In this document: positions 51,779-60,005 of the stretch, one piece after another | Position numbering within the stretch: the first letter of the stretch is position 1 | Layout: each line of letters starts with the position of its first letter | Source: Candidatus Diapherotrites archaeon | Lineage (GTDB): Archaea; Iainarchaeota; Iainarchaeia; Iainarchaeales; 1-14-0-10-31-34 | DNA: 64,000 nt | Assembly: GCA_040755695.1 (NCBI GenBank) | Contig: JBFMAK010000001.1 | Coordinates: 448,637 to 512,636 of the forward strand | Reading direction: 5' to 3' | The notes under the pieces: model-generated | Told to the model about the DNA's origin: nothing | The model's database searches: none | The model's input: only the letters and a program-made list of their open reading frames with translations | Translations under genes and position numbers: made by a program

Positions 51779-53026
51779 ATGAACAAAAAATTTCTTGCAA
51801 TAATGTCAATTGCAATAGTAATGGTTGCACTGATGCCTTTAATGCATGCAGCAAACCTGAACATTGAGTCAGTGAGCTATGATCCAAGCCCTGCAATGCC
51901 AGGAAAGGAGATAAAGCTCTGGGTTCACGTGAAAAACACTACAACAAGCACTGCAAAGAATGCGGTGTTCAGCCTTGTTCTGACTGATGTGCAGAACGAC
52001 AGGCCTACAAGCTATCCTTTTTACCTGCCTTCAGATGAAAGCTCTTTCAGGAGCTTAGGAGACATTGAGCCATTGAACAGTGCGGTGGTTGCATTCAGGA
52101 TTAATGTGGCAAAAGATGCCTTGAATGCAGACTACAATATATTTTTTGGGATTGGGGATGAAGGGCAAATAAGCAAGGAAACAAAATACACTATAACAAT
52201 TCTTGCAAGAAAGCCTCAAATTGAATTAATTGAAAGCTCTGTAATTGAATTAAAGCCTGGAGTGAAAACAGAAGTAGAATTGAAATTGAAGAATATTGGT
52301 GCAGCAAAGGCAATCAATGTGCTTGCAGGCACAACAGAGGACAGGACTGTAACAACAACTGGAGTGGTAGTTGAAAGGCAGATAACCCCTTTAGGAAGCT
52401 CTCTGAGCTATCTTGAGTCGATTGATACTGGGAAAACAGCTTCAGTTAAGATTGTTGTGAGCGCTTCAACCTCAAGCGAAGCAAAATTGTATACTGTCCC
52501 AATAAAACTGATATGGTATGACGAGAACAGGACTGAATACACTGCAACAAGATATGTTGGGGTAAGGGTAGTAGAGGACCCTGCATTGGACTTGACAATT
52601 GATTCCATAAGCCCAAAAGCTTTTCCTGGAGGCACTTCAGAGATAACCTTCAACATCTTCAATGTCGGCTCTGTTGCAGCGCACAACATCATAATTGAAC
52701 TGGATGGAAATGACATTGGAAGCTTTGACCAGACCAAGTTCTTTATTGGAAGCCTTGAATCAGATGACTCTGACACAGTAAGCACAACAGTATACTTCAA
52801 CAAGGACTTGAAGCCAGGGCAAAATGAATTAAAGCTTACAGCATACTACAAGAATTCATTTTTTGAGCCCAAACAAATGGAGAAAGGCATTCCATTAGTA
52901 GTCCTTACTCAAAGCCAAGCGCAAGCCTTAAGCCAGGGTGGTGGTAGCATTTTGCTTCCGGCAATTATAGTAATTGTAATTCTGGTTATTGTTGTATTCC
53001 TCTGGCGCAGAAGAAAAAAGAAGTAA
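51779..53026 (+). CDS. Secreted surface protein with CARDB-like domains and C-terminal TM anchor
   Basis: 415 aa: signal peptide (cleaved after LMHAA), two or three CARDB/Ig-like domains (LNIESVSYDPSPAMPGKEIKLWVHVKNTT, IELKPGVKTEVELKLKNIGAAKAI, SISPKAFPGGTSEITFNIFNVGSVAAHNI), then a TM helix with an RRRKKK stop. COG1361-like S-layer proteins. AGGAGG precedes the ATG. It sits between the ATPase and permease of a MacB-like transporter and so is likely its extracellular partner. Confidence 0.85.
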   Translation: MNKKFLAIMSIAIVMVALMPLMHAANLNIESVSYDPSPAMPGKEIKLWVHVKNTTTSTAKNAVFSLVLTDVQNDRPTSYPFYLPSDESSFRSLGDIEPLNSAVVAFRINVAKDALNADYNIFFGIGDEGQISKETKYTITILARKPQIELIESSVIELKPGVKTEVELKLKNIGAAKAINVLAGTTEDRTVTTTGVVVERQITPLGSSLSYLESIDTGKTASVKIVVSASTSSEAKLYTVPIKLIWYDENRTEYTATRYVGVRVVEDPALDLTIDSISPKAFPGGTSEITFNIFNVGSVAAHNIIIELDGNDIGSFDQTKFFIGSLESDDSDTVSTTVYFNKDLKPGQNELKLTAYYKNSFFEPKQMEKGIPLVVLTQSQAQALSQGGGSILLPAIIVIVILVIVVFLWRRRKKK

Positions 53027-53043
53027 GCGGGTTGAATCAAAAA

Positions 53044-54270
53044 ATGCAGTTGCTTGACTTTGAGACATTCAGCGTAGCCTTGCAGAATTTAAGGCACCAG
53101 GGCATAAGGACTTACCTGACCCTGTTAGGAGTCATTATAGGCATTGCTGCAATTGTTGCCTTGGTGTCAGTTGGAGACGGCCTGAATGCTTCAGTGACAC
53201 AGCAGTTCGAGCAATTGGGTTCAAACACTATTTTTGTGCTTCCGGGAAGCATTACTGGTGCAGGAGGAAGTGCAGTTTCAGGAACATCATTGAATACAAT
53301 AAAGGACTCTGACATAAAAAAAATTGAGGGGATTGCCGGGGTGGAAGCAGTAATTCCAATTTACAGCGCTTATTCTCCAGCAGAATTTAAAAGAGAAAAA
53401 CAAGCTGTTGCAGTTATAGGCATTGACCCAAAAAAAGCAAAATACATGGAGGCAACAGGCTTCATGGAACTCCTTGAAGGCAGGCACTTGCAGTCAAGTG
53501 ATATTTATGTTGCAGTAATAGGGGAGAAATTGGCAAAAGAGGGATTCAAGAAGGAAATAAACCTGAGGAACAACATTATTATTAACGGAAAGAATTTCAA
53601 GGTAATAGCAATAGTAAAAGAAACCACTCAAAGCTTTGGAGGCGGAGGCCCAAATGTTTCAACCACAATATTCACAACAGAAAAAGCCATGAAGGCTGCA
53701 TTGAACACTGAGTCTCCAATAATGATGTTCGTGAAAACCTTCAAGAAAGAAGAAGTTGACGCAGTCAAAGACAAGATTGACAAGATAATGACCAAAAGCT
53801 ACGGAGAAAAAAATTTCACTATTTATACAGCGCAGCAGATACTTGACAGCATTAAAATAGTATTAGGATTGATATCCCTATTTTTGGGCGGCATTGCAAG
53901 CATCTCTCTTCTTGTAGGAGGCATTGGAATAATGAATTCAATGCTCATGTCAGTAATGGAGAGGACAAGAGAGATAGGCGTAATGAAGGCAATAGGAGCA
54001 ACCAATTCAAAAATCCTTTCAATCTTCTTAATTGAATCAGGCTTTATTGGGTTGATAGGAGGAATAATTGGGTTAATTTTAGGGTTCCTTATTTCAATTA
54101 TAATTTCTTTTGCTTCAACAGCATTAGGAACAACAATCCCTGTAGCAGTAACTCCTGCACTTGCAATTGGGGCTTTAGCCTTTGCAATGCTTGTGGGGAT
54201 GGCCTCAGGCTTGTATCCAGCCCGCAGGGCAGCAAGGCTTGATCCAGTAGAAGCATTAAGATACGAATAA
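53044..54270 (+). CDS. MacB/FtsX-family permease
   Basis: About 408 aa: N-terminal TM (RTYLTLLGVIIGIAAIVALVSVGDGL), large extracytoplasmic domain (residues about 60-260), then three TMs (SISLLVGGIGIMNSMLMSVMERTREIGVMKAIGATNSKI...GLIGLILGF...LYPARRAARLDPVEALR). Start at ATG rather than TTG 53,032. Forms the transporter with the ATPase at 51,037; co-transcribed. Confidence 0.92.
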   Translation: MQLLDFETFSVALQNLRHQGIRTYLTLLGVIIGIAAIVALVSVGDGLNASVTQQFEQLGSNTIFVLPGSITGAGGSAVSGTSLNTIKDSDIKKIEGIAGVEAVIPIYSAYSPAEFKREKQAVAVIGIDPKKAKYMEATGFMELLEGRHLQSSDIYVAVIGEKLAKEGFKKEINLRNNIIINGKNFKVIAIVKETTQSFGGGGPNVSTTIFTTEKAMKAALNTESPIMMFVKTFKKEEVDAVKDKIDKIMTKSYGEKNFTIYTAQQILDSIKIVLGLISLFLGGIASISLLVGGIGIMNSMLMSVMERTREIGVMKAIGATNSKILSIFLIESGFIGLIGGIIGLILGFLISIIISFASTALGTTIPVAVTPALAIGALAFAMLVGMASGLYPARRAARLDPVEALRYE

Positions 54271-54337
54271 AAAAGGAACGCAATTTAATTTTTAGTTCAT
54301 AATAATTAATTATAATTTTCTAGGAGAGGATAAAAAA

Positions 54338-54922
54338 ATGAATAAAACAATCCAAAACCTTACTAAGGCATTCATTGGAGAAAGCATGGCAAGAAACAGG
54401 TACAGCTTTTACTCAAAGGCTGCAAGAAATGAAGGATTCGAGCAGATAGCAGAAATATTCCTTTTAACAGCAGACAACGAGAGAGAGCACGCCAAAAGAC
54501 TGTTTGAGGCAATAAACGAATTAAAGAAAGGGAGCAAAGAGGAATTAAATGAAATAAAAGTTGAAGCTTCAGCTCCAACAATTCTTGGCACAACAGCAGA
54601 AAACCTTAAGGCAGCAATAGCAGGCGAAAACTATGAGAACACAAAAATGTATCCAGAGTTTGCCGAGACAGCACAAAAAGAAGGCTTTCCTGCAATTACA
54701 GCAAGGCTTAAATCCATTGCAATAGCAGAAAAGCATCACGAAGAAAGATACAGGAAGCTCTTAAAAGAAGTAGAAGCAGGAACAGTATTCAAGAAAGACA
54801 AGGAAGCATGGTGGGTGTGCAGGGAATGCGGCTACATGCACTTCGGAAAAGAGCCTCCAGCAAAATGCCCTGCATGCGACCACGCAAAATCCTTCTACCA
54901 AATAAAATGCGAAGAATACTGA
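54338..54922 (+). CDS. Rubrerythrin
   Basis: 194 aa: N-terminal di-iron four-helix bundle ([64 protein letters not shown]) and a C-terminal rubredoxin-like CRECG...CPACDH. Reduces hydrogen peroxide. AGGAG upstream. It borders the metal cluster and pairs functionally with SOD at its far end. Confidence 0.96.
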   Translation: MNKTIQNLTKAFIGESMARNRYSFYSKAARNEGFEQIAEIFLLTADNEREHAKRLFEAINELKKGSKEELNEIKVEASAPTILGTTAENLKAAIAGENYENTKMYPEFAETAQKEGFPAITARLKSIAIAEKHHEERYRKLLKEVEAGTVFKKDKEAWWVCRECGYMHFGKEPPAKCPACDHAKSFYQIKCEEY

Positions 54923-55005
54923 AAGAAAATTTGGTTGATGAAAGAAATTAATTAATAAACTTATCTGTAAATAATATACTGTGTAGTAATATACTTGGTG
55001 GGTTT

Positions 55006-55146
55006 GTGCATAAGGTTAAAATAATTCAGGAAGGCTTCAAGTGCGAGAGATGCGGTCATAAGTGGGTTCCAAGAATGGAAAAGGAGCTGCCCAGGGTTTG
55101 CCCTTACTGCAAGAGCCCTTACTGGGACACGCCAAAGAGGGCTTAA
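55006..55146 (+). CDS. Small zinc-ribbon protein
   Basis: 46 aa: KIIQEGFKCERCGHKWVPRMEKELPRVCPYCKSPYWDTPKR is a double CxxC zinc ribbon of a kind common in archaea next to regulators. GTG start with GGTGGG five bases upstream. It ends 13 bp before the membrane-HTH gene, so it is likely its operon partner. Confidence 0.75.
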   Translation: MHKVKIIQEGFKCERCGHKWVPRMEKELPRVCPYCKSPYWDTPKRA

Positions 55147-55159
55147 AGGAGATAATTTT

Positions 55160-55672
55160 ATGAGGAACAGGGTTGTGGGAATTATAATAATTGGGATTGC
55201 ATTGCTTATAGGATTCATTGTTTTTTCCTTTAATCAGGCTATGACCACCATAGTAAATTCTACCTGCGTTCACGGCCCAACATGCCCTATGTGGGGCACA
55301 ATAGAATTCCAGACCAATGTTGGGATAGGGGTAATGGCTTTCATAATAATAATCGGCTTATACCTGATTTTCTTCGGGCAAGAAGAAAAAATAATCACGA
55401 GAACCAAGATCAAGACAATAAAGCAGCAGCTTGAAATGAATAACATAACCAAAGAAAATTACGAGAAGATTTTGAACGGAATGAATGCTGACGAAAAAGG
55501 CATACTTGAAAAAATAATTGAAGCCAAAGGTACAATATTCCAGTCAGACCTAGTAGAAAAAACAGGGCTCAATAAAGTAAAGGTCACAAGAGTCCTTGAC
55601 AAGCTTGAAGGCCAGGGTTTAGTGGAAAGAAAAAGAAGGGGCATGACCAATGTGGTTATACTAAAACACTAA
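55160..55672 (+). CDS. Membrane-bound HTH regulator
   Basis: 170 aa: two TM helices (VVGIIIIGIALLIGFIVFSF and GIGVMAFIIIIGLYLIFFG), with an external Cys-containing loop (NSTCVHGPTCPMWG), then a cytoplasmic winged helix (LEKIIEAKGTIFQSDLVEKTGLNKVKVTRVLDKLEGQGLVERKRRGMTNVV). It could sense extracytoplasmic metal or redox through the Cys pair and regulate the cluster downstream. COG2512-like. Sensing is inferred. Confidence 0.85.
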   Translation: MRNRVVGIIIIGIALLIGFIVFSFNQAMTTIVNSTCVHGPTCPMWGTIEFQTNVGIGVMAFIIIIGLYLIFFGQEEKIITRTKIKTIKQQLEMNNITKENYEKILNGMNADEKGILEKIIEAKGTIFQSDLVEKTGLNKVKVTRVLDKLEGQGLVERKRRGMTNVVILKH

Positions 55673-55683
55673 AAGTGAAAAAA

Positions 55684-56037
55684 ATGAAAAAAATAATTTT
55701 TATAATTTCACTGCTTTTAATTGCAATTCTTACGATTGGCTGCATTCAACAGCAGGACAACCAGAATCCCCCTCCAACTCCAGCACCAGGAAACCAGGGA
55801 AGCAGTGTTTCAATCAAAGACTTTGCTTTTAATCCTTCAACCCTTACTGTTAAGGCAGGAACAACTGTTTCATGGGTTAATGAAGATTCTGTTATACACA
55901 CAATTAAGTCACATAATTTTAATTCCGGAAATTTGAGTAAGGGGGATAAATTTGAATTTAAATTTAATGACAAAGGAACTTTTGATTACGTCTGTGGGCC
56001 CCATCCTTTCATGAAGGGCACAATAATTGTGGGGTAA
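55684..56037 (+). CDS. Blue-copper (plastocyanin-like) lipoprotein
   Basis: About 117 aa: signal with lipobox ILTIGC, Pro/Asn/Gln linker, then a cupredoxin domain SIKDFAFNPSTLTVKAGTTVSWVNEDSVIHTI...FDYVCGPHPFMKGTIIVG. Copper ligands are His (VIHTI) and Cys-His-Met (CGPHPFM). An electron carrier on the outer face of the membrane. A GTG at 55,675 is an alternative start. Next gene begins 7 bp later. Confidence 0.9.
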   Translation: MKKIIFIISLLLIAILTIGCIQQQDNQNPPPTPAPGNQGSSVSIKDFAFNPSTLTVKAGTTVSWVNEDSVIHTIKSHNFNSGNLSKGDKFEFKFNDKGTFDYVCGPHPFMKGTIIVG

Positions 56038-56044
56038 TAAAAAA

Positions 56045-56263
56045 ATGCTTGAAAATATAACCTATTTCCCAATTTTTGGCAAGCCTTTAATAATGTACTC
56101 GGGCATTCTCACTTTGCTTTCTTTCTTGTTTACGGCATCAATAGCAATTCTAAACAAAAAAGGCATTAGAAAAATTCCTTTTAACTGGCACCCGAGAATG
56201 GCAGTAATTTCAATAATTTTGGTGGTAATCCACGGCACATTAGGAATACTGGCCTATTTTTAA
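56045..56263 (+). CDS. Small membrane protein with conserved His (b-type cytochrome-like)
   Basis: 72 aa, two TM helices (LIMYSGILTLLSFLFTASIAIL and MAVISIILVVIHGTLGILAYF) with histidines in FNWHPRM and VIHGTLG that could ligate haem, resembling small cytochrome b561/ferric-reductase-type fragments. It follows the cupredoxin gene by 7 bp and could exchange electrons with it. Function inferred. Confidence 0.6.
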   Translation: MLENITYFPIFGKPLIMYSGILTLLSFLFTASIAILNKKGIRKIPFNWHPRMAVISIILVVIHGTLGILAYF

Positions 56264-56288
56264 TTAGAATAATATAATAAAAAAAGTT

Positions 56289-56392
56289 TGGTTTGAAACA
56301 AACCACTGAAACTATTTCAAAGCAAAGGCTTTGAAAAATTTTAAGCAGGGCTTGAAACTAGTTTCATACCTTCTTATATAAGCTGTTTCAGC
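56289..56392 (+). promoter_or_regulatory. Promoter/leader with four inverted repeats
   Basis: In order: TGGTTTG/CAAACCA, TTTCAAAGC/GCTTTGAAA, the palindrome TGAAACTAGTTTCA (56,353-56,366) with a near copy TGAAACTATTTCA at 56,307, and GCTG/CAGC after a TATA box TTATATAA. The GAAAC/GTTTC half-site recurs, suggesting an operator array for the downstream metal genes, possibly read by the membrane HTH protein. Confidence 0.55.
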
Positions 56393-56466
56393 AGCATTAT
56401 GTCTGTCAATTGATTAAGAATAATCAATTTAATCAATTGAAAAAAAAGAGCAGAGAGGTAAAAAAA

Positions 56467-57234
56467 ATGACAGGAGAAAAAACCCGAGAAAAAACAGAAA
56501 ATAAATCGCAATTTTCTATTTTGCTGGCGGGAATAATTGCAGTAATGCTTGTGGTAATAGTGTTCCAGGCGTTCCAGATCAATTCAATGACCTCAGCAAT
56601 AACAGGCCTTAAAACCACTCAAGCAACAACAGGCCTTGTGACAGCTGCTTCTTCAACCAGTAATGCGGCAAATAGTACAGCAAACACTACATCAAACAGC
56701 ACGGCCTTATTGAGCGACGTAATACCAAAAGGGGTTCCGGCAATATACGGAAAAGAATTAGGGGTTTCATTTGATGATGTAAGCGCAAGCAATGCAGCAA
56801 AAGCAGATGAAACAATAGGAAAATTAGGCGCCCTTGACAATCAAATACAGCTTTCAGGAGACCTATTGCAAAGATACATTAAAATTACAGGGCAGATATC
56901 ATGCGAATACTGCTGCGGTGCACAGTCAATTATTTTCACTACAGATTCAGGCAAATACAAGGCAGGGGATGCAGCTTGCGGTTGCGCTCACAGCTTTGCA
57001 ATGAGAGGCGTAGCAAAATACCTGCTCAAGAACCACGCAAGCCAGTATACTGACGACCAAATACTTGAAGAACTGGGAAAATGGAAGACTTTATTCTTCC
57101 CAGGTCAGATAACACAAAAAGCAAAGATATTGCAGGAGAAAGGAATTCAGTTGAATTACATCAATCTGGCTTCAAACAAGTACAGGGGCATTGAAAAAGG
57201 GTCTTCAGGCAGCTCAATGGTAGGAGGTTGTTAA
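56467..57234 (+). CDS. Membrane-anchored Cys-rich metal-site protein ending in MVGGC
   Basis: 255 aa: cytoplasmic tail, one TM (FSILLAGIIAVMLVVIVFQAF), a Ser/Thr/Asn linker, then a helical domain with CEYCCGAQSIIFTTDSGKYKAGDAACGCAHSFAMRGVAKYLL. CxxCC and CGCAH could form a soft-metal site. The protein ends SSMVGGC. GAGAGG precedes ATG 56,467. Function unrecognised; context argues metal binding outside the membrane. Confidence 0.72.
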   Translation: MTGEKTREKTENKSQFSILLAGIIAVMLVVIVFQAFQINSMTSAITGLKTTQATTGLVTAASSTSNAANSTANTTSNSTALLSDVIPKGVPAIYGKELGVSFDDVSASNAAKADETIGKLGALDNQIQLSGDLLQRYIKITGQISCEYCCGAQSIIFTTDSGKYKAGDAACGCAHSFAMRGVAKYLLKNHASQYTDDQILEELGKWKTLFFPGQITQKAKILQEKGIQLNYINLASNKYRGIEKGSSGSSMVGGC

Positions 57235-57235
57235 A

Positions 57236-57484
57236 ATGGAGAATCTGCAGATAATTCTGGTTGTAGTGCTTGTTGCAACGGCTTTTGTAATAATACTCAA
57301 TGCGTTTCAAATCAGTGAATTAAACAGCAAAGTATCTTCAGGAGGCCTTGCAACAGCCCAAACATCATTGGCTTCAGCTCCAAGAACGGATAGTACAGCG
57401 CAAACCTCAAGCAGCACTTCAAGCACAGGCTCGAATAATTCACAATCTAGTACGCCAGTGCCGACAATGGTTGGAGGCTGCTGA
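57236..57484 (+). CDS. Single-TM Ser/Thr-rich protein ending in MVGGC
   Basis: 82 aa: N-terminal TM (IILVVVLVATAFVIILNAFQ), then an almost pure Ser/Thr/Asn/Gln linker, and the C-terminus PTMVGGC. The terminal pentapeptide is identical to that of the previous gene, although the bodies differ. Starts 2 bp after its neighbour's stop. The linker would display a Cys tail at a distance from the membrane. Confidence 0.72.
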   Translation: MENLQIILVVVLVATAFVIILNAFQISELNSKVSSGGLATAQTSLASAPRTDSTAQTSSSTSSTGSNNSQSSTPVPTMVGGC

Positions 57485-57512
57485 AATTATGCTTTAAAGG
57501 AGGTGATTTCTT

Positions 57513-57839
57513 TTGGCAGAAAAAGAATTTTATTTTGCGGTCCTTGCATTAGGGCTTACATTCTTGCTTGCTTTAGGCATAAGTTCTGCTGCAGCAGCAT
57601 TAAACAACAGCAGTACACCAAACAATTCCAGTGAAGGCAACAATAAAAATTCAGCGATGATGAATTCAAATAGCATGCCTAAAGCGTGCGGGCAGGCAAT
57701 GCAGCAGGAGGGCTTAAGTGAAATGCATGAAGAGTGCGAGGAAATGATGGATTCAGGTGAATGCCCAATGCACAACAGCATGATGAATGGAACAATGAAT
57801 TCAATGATGAACGGGCACATGAAAGGAATGATGGGATGA
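57513..57839 (+). CDS. Met/His/Cys-rich metal-binding membrane protein
   Basis: 108 aa: TM/signal (YFAVLALGLTFLLALGISSAAAA), Ser/Asn linker, then a segment rich in Met, Cys, His (MPKACGQAMQQEGLSEMHEECEEMMDSGECPMHNSMMNGTMNSMMNGHMKGMMG). Such Met-rich tails bind Cu(I)/Ag(I). TTG start with AAAGGAGG ten bases upstream. Confidence 0.75.
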   Translation: MAEKEFYFAVLALGLTFLLALGISSAAAALNNSSTPNNSSEGNNKNSAMMNSNSMPKACGQAMQQEGLSEMHEECEEMMDSGECPMHNSMMNGTMNSMMNGHMKGMMG

Positions 57840-57857
57840 ATGCTTAACCGGCAGAAA

Positions 57858-57920
57858 GCTGCAGGCCCAATTGTAGTACCCCTACCCTTTAGTCTGCAGC
57901 ACTGCCTGTTAATTCAGGCA
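57858..57920 (+). promoter_or_regulatory. Structured intercistronic element
   Basis: Outer stem GCTGCAG/CTGCAGC encloses GTAG/CTAC, followed by a separate hairpin TGCCTG/CAGGCA and an A-run. The 110-bp gap between the Met-rich and PCYCGC-type genes holds nothing coding. May be a processing site, a terminator/attenuator or a metal-responsive RNA. Confidence 0.45.
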
Positions 57921-57954
57921 AAAAAATAAAATGAAAAAAATTGGAGTGAAAAAA

Positions 57955-58356
57955 ATGAAAATAAGTAAAATTGTATTGATGGGAATTATTTTATTTTTTG
58001 CTTTTCTAATGTTAATGATTTTTTCCTCAAAAAATACTTCAGTTTCAGGTTATCTTCCTGCTTTTGCCGCAAAGAACCAAAAAATACAGGAAGCATACAC
58101 CTTTGCAAAGAATTCAGGAGAAAAACTTGATGGAGTGCCATGCTTCTGCGGCTGCATGCAGCACATGCACAACGGAAGGATTCACAGCAGAGGCCTCCTG
58201 GACTGTTTTATGGAGGAAGACAATAAAACCTTTGAAGACCATGCTTCAAACTGCGATATGTGCATTAATGATGCGCTTGAAGTGAAAACCCTTTCAGCCC
58301 AAGGCTTAAGCAAGGATGCCATAAAACAGAAGATTTCTTCAAAATATATAAATTAG
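57955..58356 (+). CDS. PCYCGC-motif membrane-anchored protein
   Basis: 133 aa: N-terminal TM (ISKIVLMGIILFFAFLMLMIF), then YTFAKNSGEKLDGVPCFCGCMQHMHNGRIHSRGLLDCFME...HASNCDMCINDALEVKTLSAQGLSKDAIKQKISSKY. PCFCGC, the HxxxxxH, and the terminal CDMC with ALE helix match the PCYCGC family (PF13798-like) which I expect to bind copper or haem-like soft metal. GGAGTGA supports ATG 57,955. Confidence 0.82.
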   Translation: MKISKIVLMGIILFFAFLMLMIFSSKNTSVSGYLPAFAAKNQKIQEAYTFAKNSGEKLDGVPCFCGCMQHMHNGRIHSRGLLDCFMEEDNKTFEDHASNCDMCINDALEVKTLSAQGLSKDAIKQKISSKYIN

Positions 58357-58368
58357 GAAGTGAAAAAA

Positions 58369-58530
58369 ATGTTTGGCTTTTCAAAAAAGAAGGACCCGGT
58401 ATGCGGGATGACACAAGAAAAAGGCAAAGGCATTGAAAAGCAGGGGAAATGGTTTTGCTCTCAGGCCTGCTTGGAAAAATATGGGGCAGGAACAAAAGAA
58501 TCAGGCCAGAGTGGAAGTTGCTGCGGTTAA
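58369..58530 (+). CDS. YHS/TRASH-domain metal-binding protein
   Basis: 53 aa: KKKDPVCGMTQEKGKGIEKQGKWFCSQACLEKYG...SGSCCG. DPVCGM and FCSQACLEKY are the YHS-domain signature; a CCG tail adds thiols. Likely cytosolic, feeding metal to CopA. 12 bp after the PCYCGC gene. Not long enough for typical ORF callers. Confidence 0.8.
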   Translation: MFGFSKKKDPVCGMTQEKGKGIEKQGKWFCSQACLEKYGAGTKESGQSGSCCG

Positions 58531-58545
58531 TTTTAAGGTGGCAAA

Positions 58546-59043
58546 ATGAATAAAGCTTTAATTGCGTTTGCCTCTCTTGTGCTTCTGCTTTCAATTGCGT
58601 CCTTTGCTTCTGCTCACTGCCCTTTATGCACTGGGGCAGCAGCTGGTGCAGTAGCAGCCGCAAGATTTTATGGCGTTGATGACGCAATCGTTGGAGTCTG
58701 GCTTGGGGCATTCATTATTTCCACAGCCTTGTGGTTTGACAGGATTCTTAAAAAGAGATATATTCCAATGCAGACTTTCTCAATAATAATCTTGGCTTTA
58801 GTAATGACTCTTGTCCCATTCTATTTTGCAGGATTGTTTGGTGGAATGCACAAAACATTGTTTGGAATTGACAGGCTCTTTGTAGGAATTGTTTCAGGAA
58901 GCATTCTCACTTACCTTGGATTCATTTTAAGCAATGAAATCAAAAAAGAAAACAAGAAGGTTTTGTTTCCATTCCAAAGCATAATCCTGACTTTTGCAAT
59001 CCTATTGATTGCTTCGCTCATGTTCTGGCTTGTTGCAGTGTGA
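58546..59043 (+). CDS. Multi-TM protein with HCPLC motif
   Basis: 165 aa: signal/TM, then AHCPLCTGAAAGAVAAARFYGVDDAIVGVWLGAFIISTALWFD. HCPLC just outside the membrane followed by four or five TM helices. The motif is thioredoxin- or metal-like. No family named. Its stop is 7 bp before the CCAHH protein. Confidence 0.68.
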   Translation: MNKALIAFASLVLLLSIASFASAHCPLCTGAAAGAVAAARFYGVDDAIVGVWLGAFIISTALWFDRILKKRYIPMQTFSIIILALVMTLVPFYFAGLFGGMHKTLFGIDRLFVGIVSGSILTYLGFILSNEIKKENKKVLFPFQSIILTFAILLIASLMFWLVAV

Positions 59044-59050
59044 ATTTAAA

Positions 59051-59995
59051 ATGCAAGAAGAAACTTCAAAATCAATAATAATCGGGCTTTCCGCCTCAGT
59101 GCTCATGCTTCTGGCTTACATACTCATACTTACAGTTGCAAATTCATTCAGCCATGCAATCGAAGAATTCCTGCTGTTATGGCCTTGGATTATTCCTTTA
59201 GTAATAGGATTCGGAATTCAGATAGGATTGTATTCTTTTATTAGAAGTTCATTGCGCGAGAGAAGGCTTACTGCTGCAACAACTGAAGTTGCGGCAACGG
59301 GAGGCATTTCTACAGCCTCAATGGTTGCCTGCTGCGCCCACCACCTTACAGAAGTGCTTGTATTGTTCGGGCTTTCTGCTGCTGCATTGTTTTTGTTGAA
59401 GTACCAGATTACCTTTATAATTCTCGGAATTTTTTCTAATATTGTGGGCATTACAATAATGCTTGGCATAATCCAGAAAAACAATCTTTTCAGTAAAGAG
59501 TTATCAGGAATGCTTTTCAAATTTGACATGAAGACGGCAAGGAATGCCGCTATAGTTCTTTCTGCAATAATTGTTTCTGTGGCATTTCTTGCACCTCCCC
59601 CCACGTCAATTCCTCAAAATTTTCCAGTAAATTCAAACAACCAGAATGCATCAGCATCACAATTCAATCTTGGCACAAAAACAAACAATGAGAATGAAGT
59701 TTCAGTTGATGTAACCCCAATAGATTTCTCTTTTGGCAGTGAAGTTAGATTCAATATAGGTTTGAACACGCACACGGGCTCTCTTGATTACGACCTAACA
59801 AAAATTTCAGTTCTTCAGGACGATAAAGGAAATTCTTTCAATCCGATTAAATGGGAAGGCCCTCCTCCAGGAGGCCACCATAGGACAGGAATACTGACCT
59901 TCCCAAAGCTTGGAGAAAAAACTTCTTCCATCAAACTCGTAATAAAAGGGATTTATGATGTGCCTGAAAGGGTTTTTGTCTGGCAATTAATGTGA
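59051..59995 (+). CDS. Multi-TM protein with CCAHH motif and external beta domain
   Basis: 314 aa: six or so TM helices; VAATGGISTASMVACCAHHLTEVLVLFGLSAAALFL puts CCAHH in or near the membrane, a likely soft-metal site. After residue about 180 an external beta domain (VDVTPIDFSFGSEVRFNIGLNTHTGSLDYDLTKISVLQDDKGN...GGHHRTGILTFP). A transporter or relay is plausible; unproven. Confidence 0.7.
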   Translation: MQEETSKSIIIGLSASVLMLLAYILILTVANSFSHAIEEFLLLWPWIIPLVIGFGIQIGLYSFIRSSLRERRLTAATTEVAATGGISTASMVACCAHHLTEVLVLFGLSAAALFLLKYQITFIILGIFSNIVGITIMLGIIQKNNLFSKELSGMLFKFDMKTARNAAIVLSAIIVSVAFLAPPPTSIPQNFPVNSNNQNASASQFNLGTKTNNENEVSVDVTPIDFSFGSEVRFNIGLNTHTGSLDYDLTKISVLQDDKGNSFNPIKWEGPPPGGHHRTGILTFPKLGEKTSSIKLVIKGIYDVPERVFVWQLM

Positions 59996-60005
59996 GGAAT
60001 AAAGA

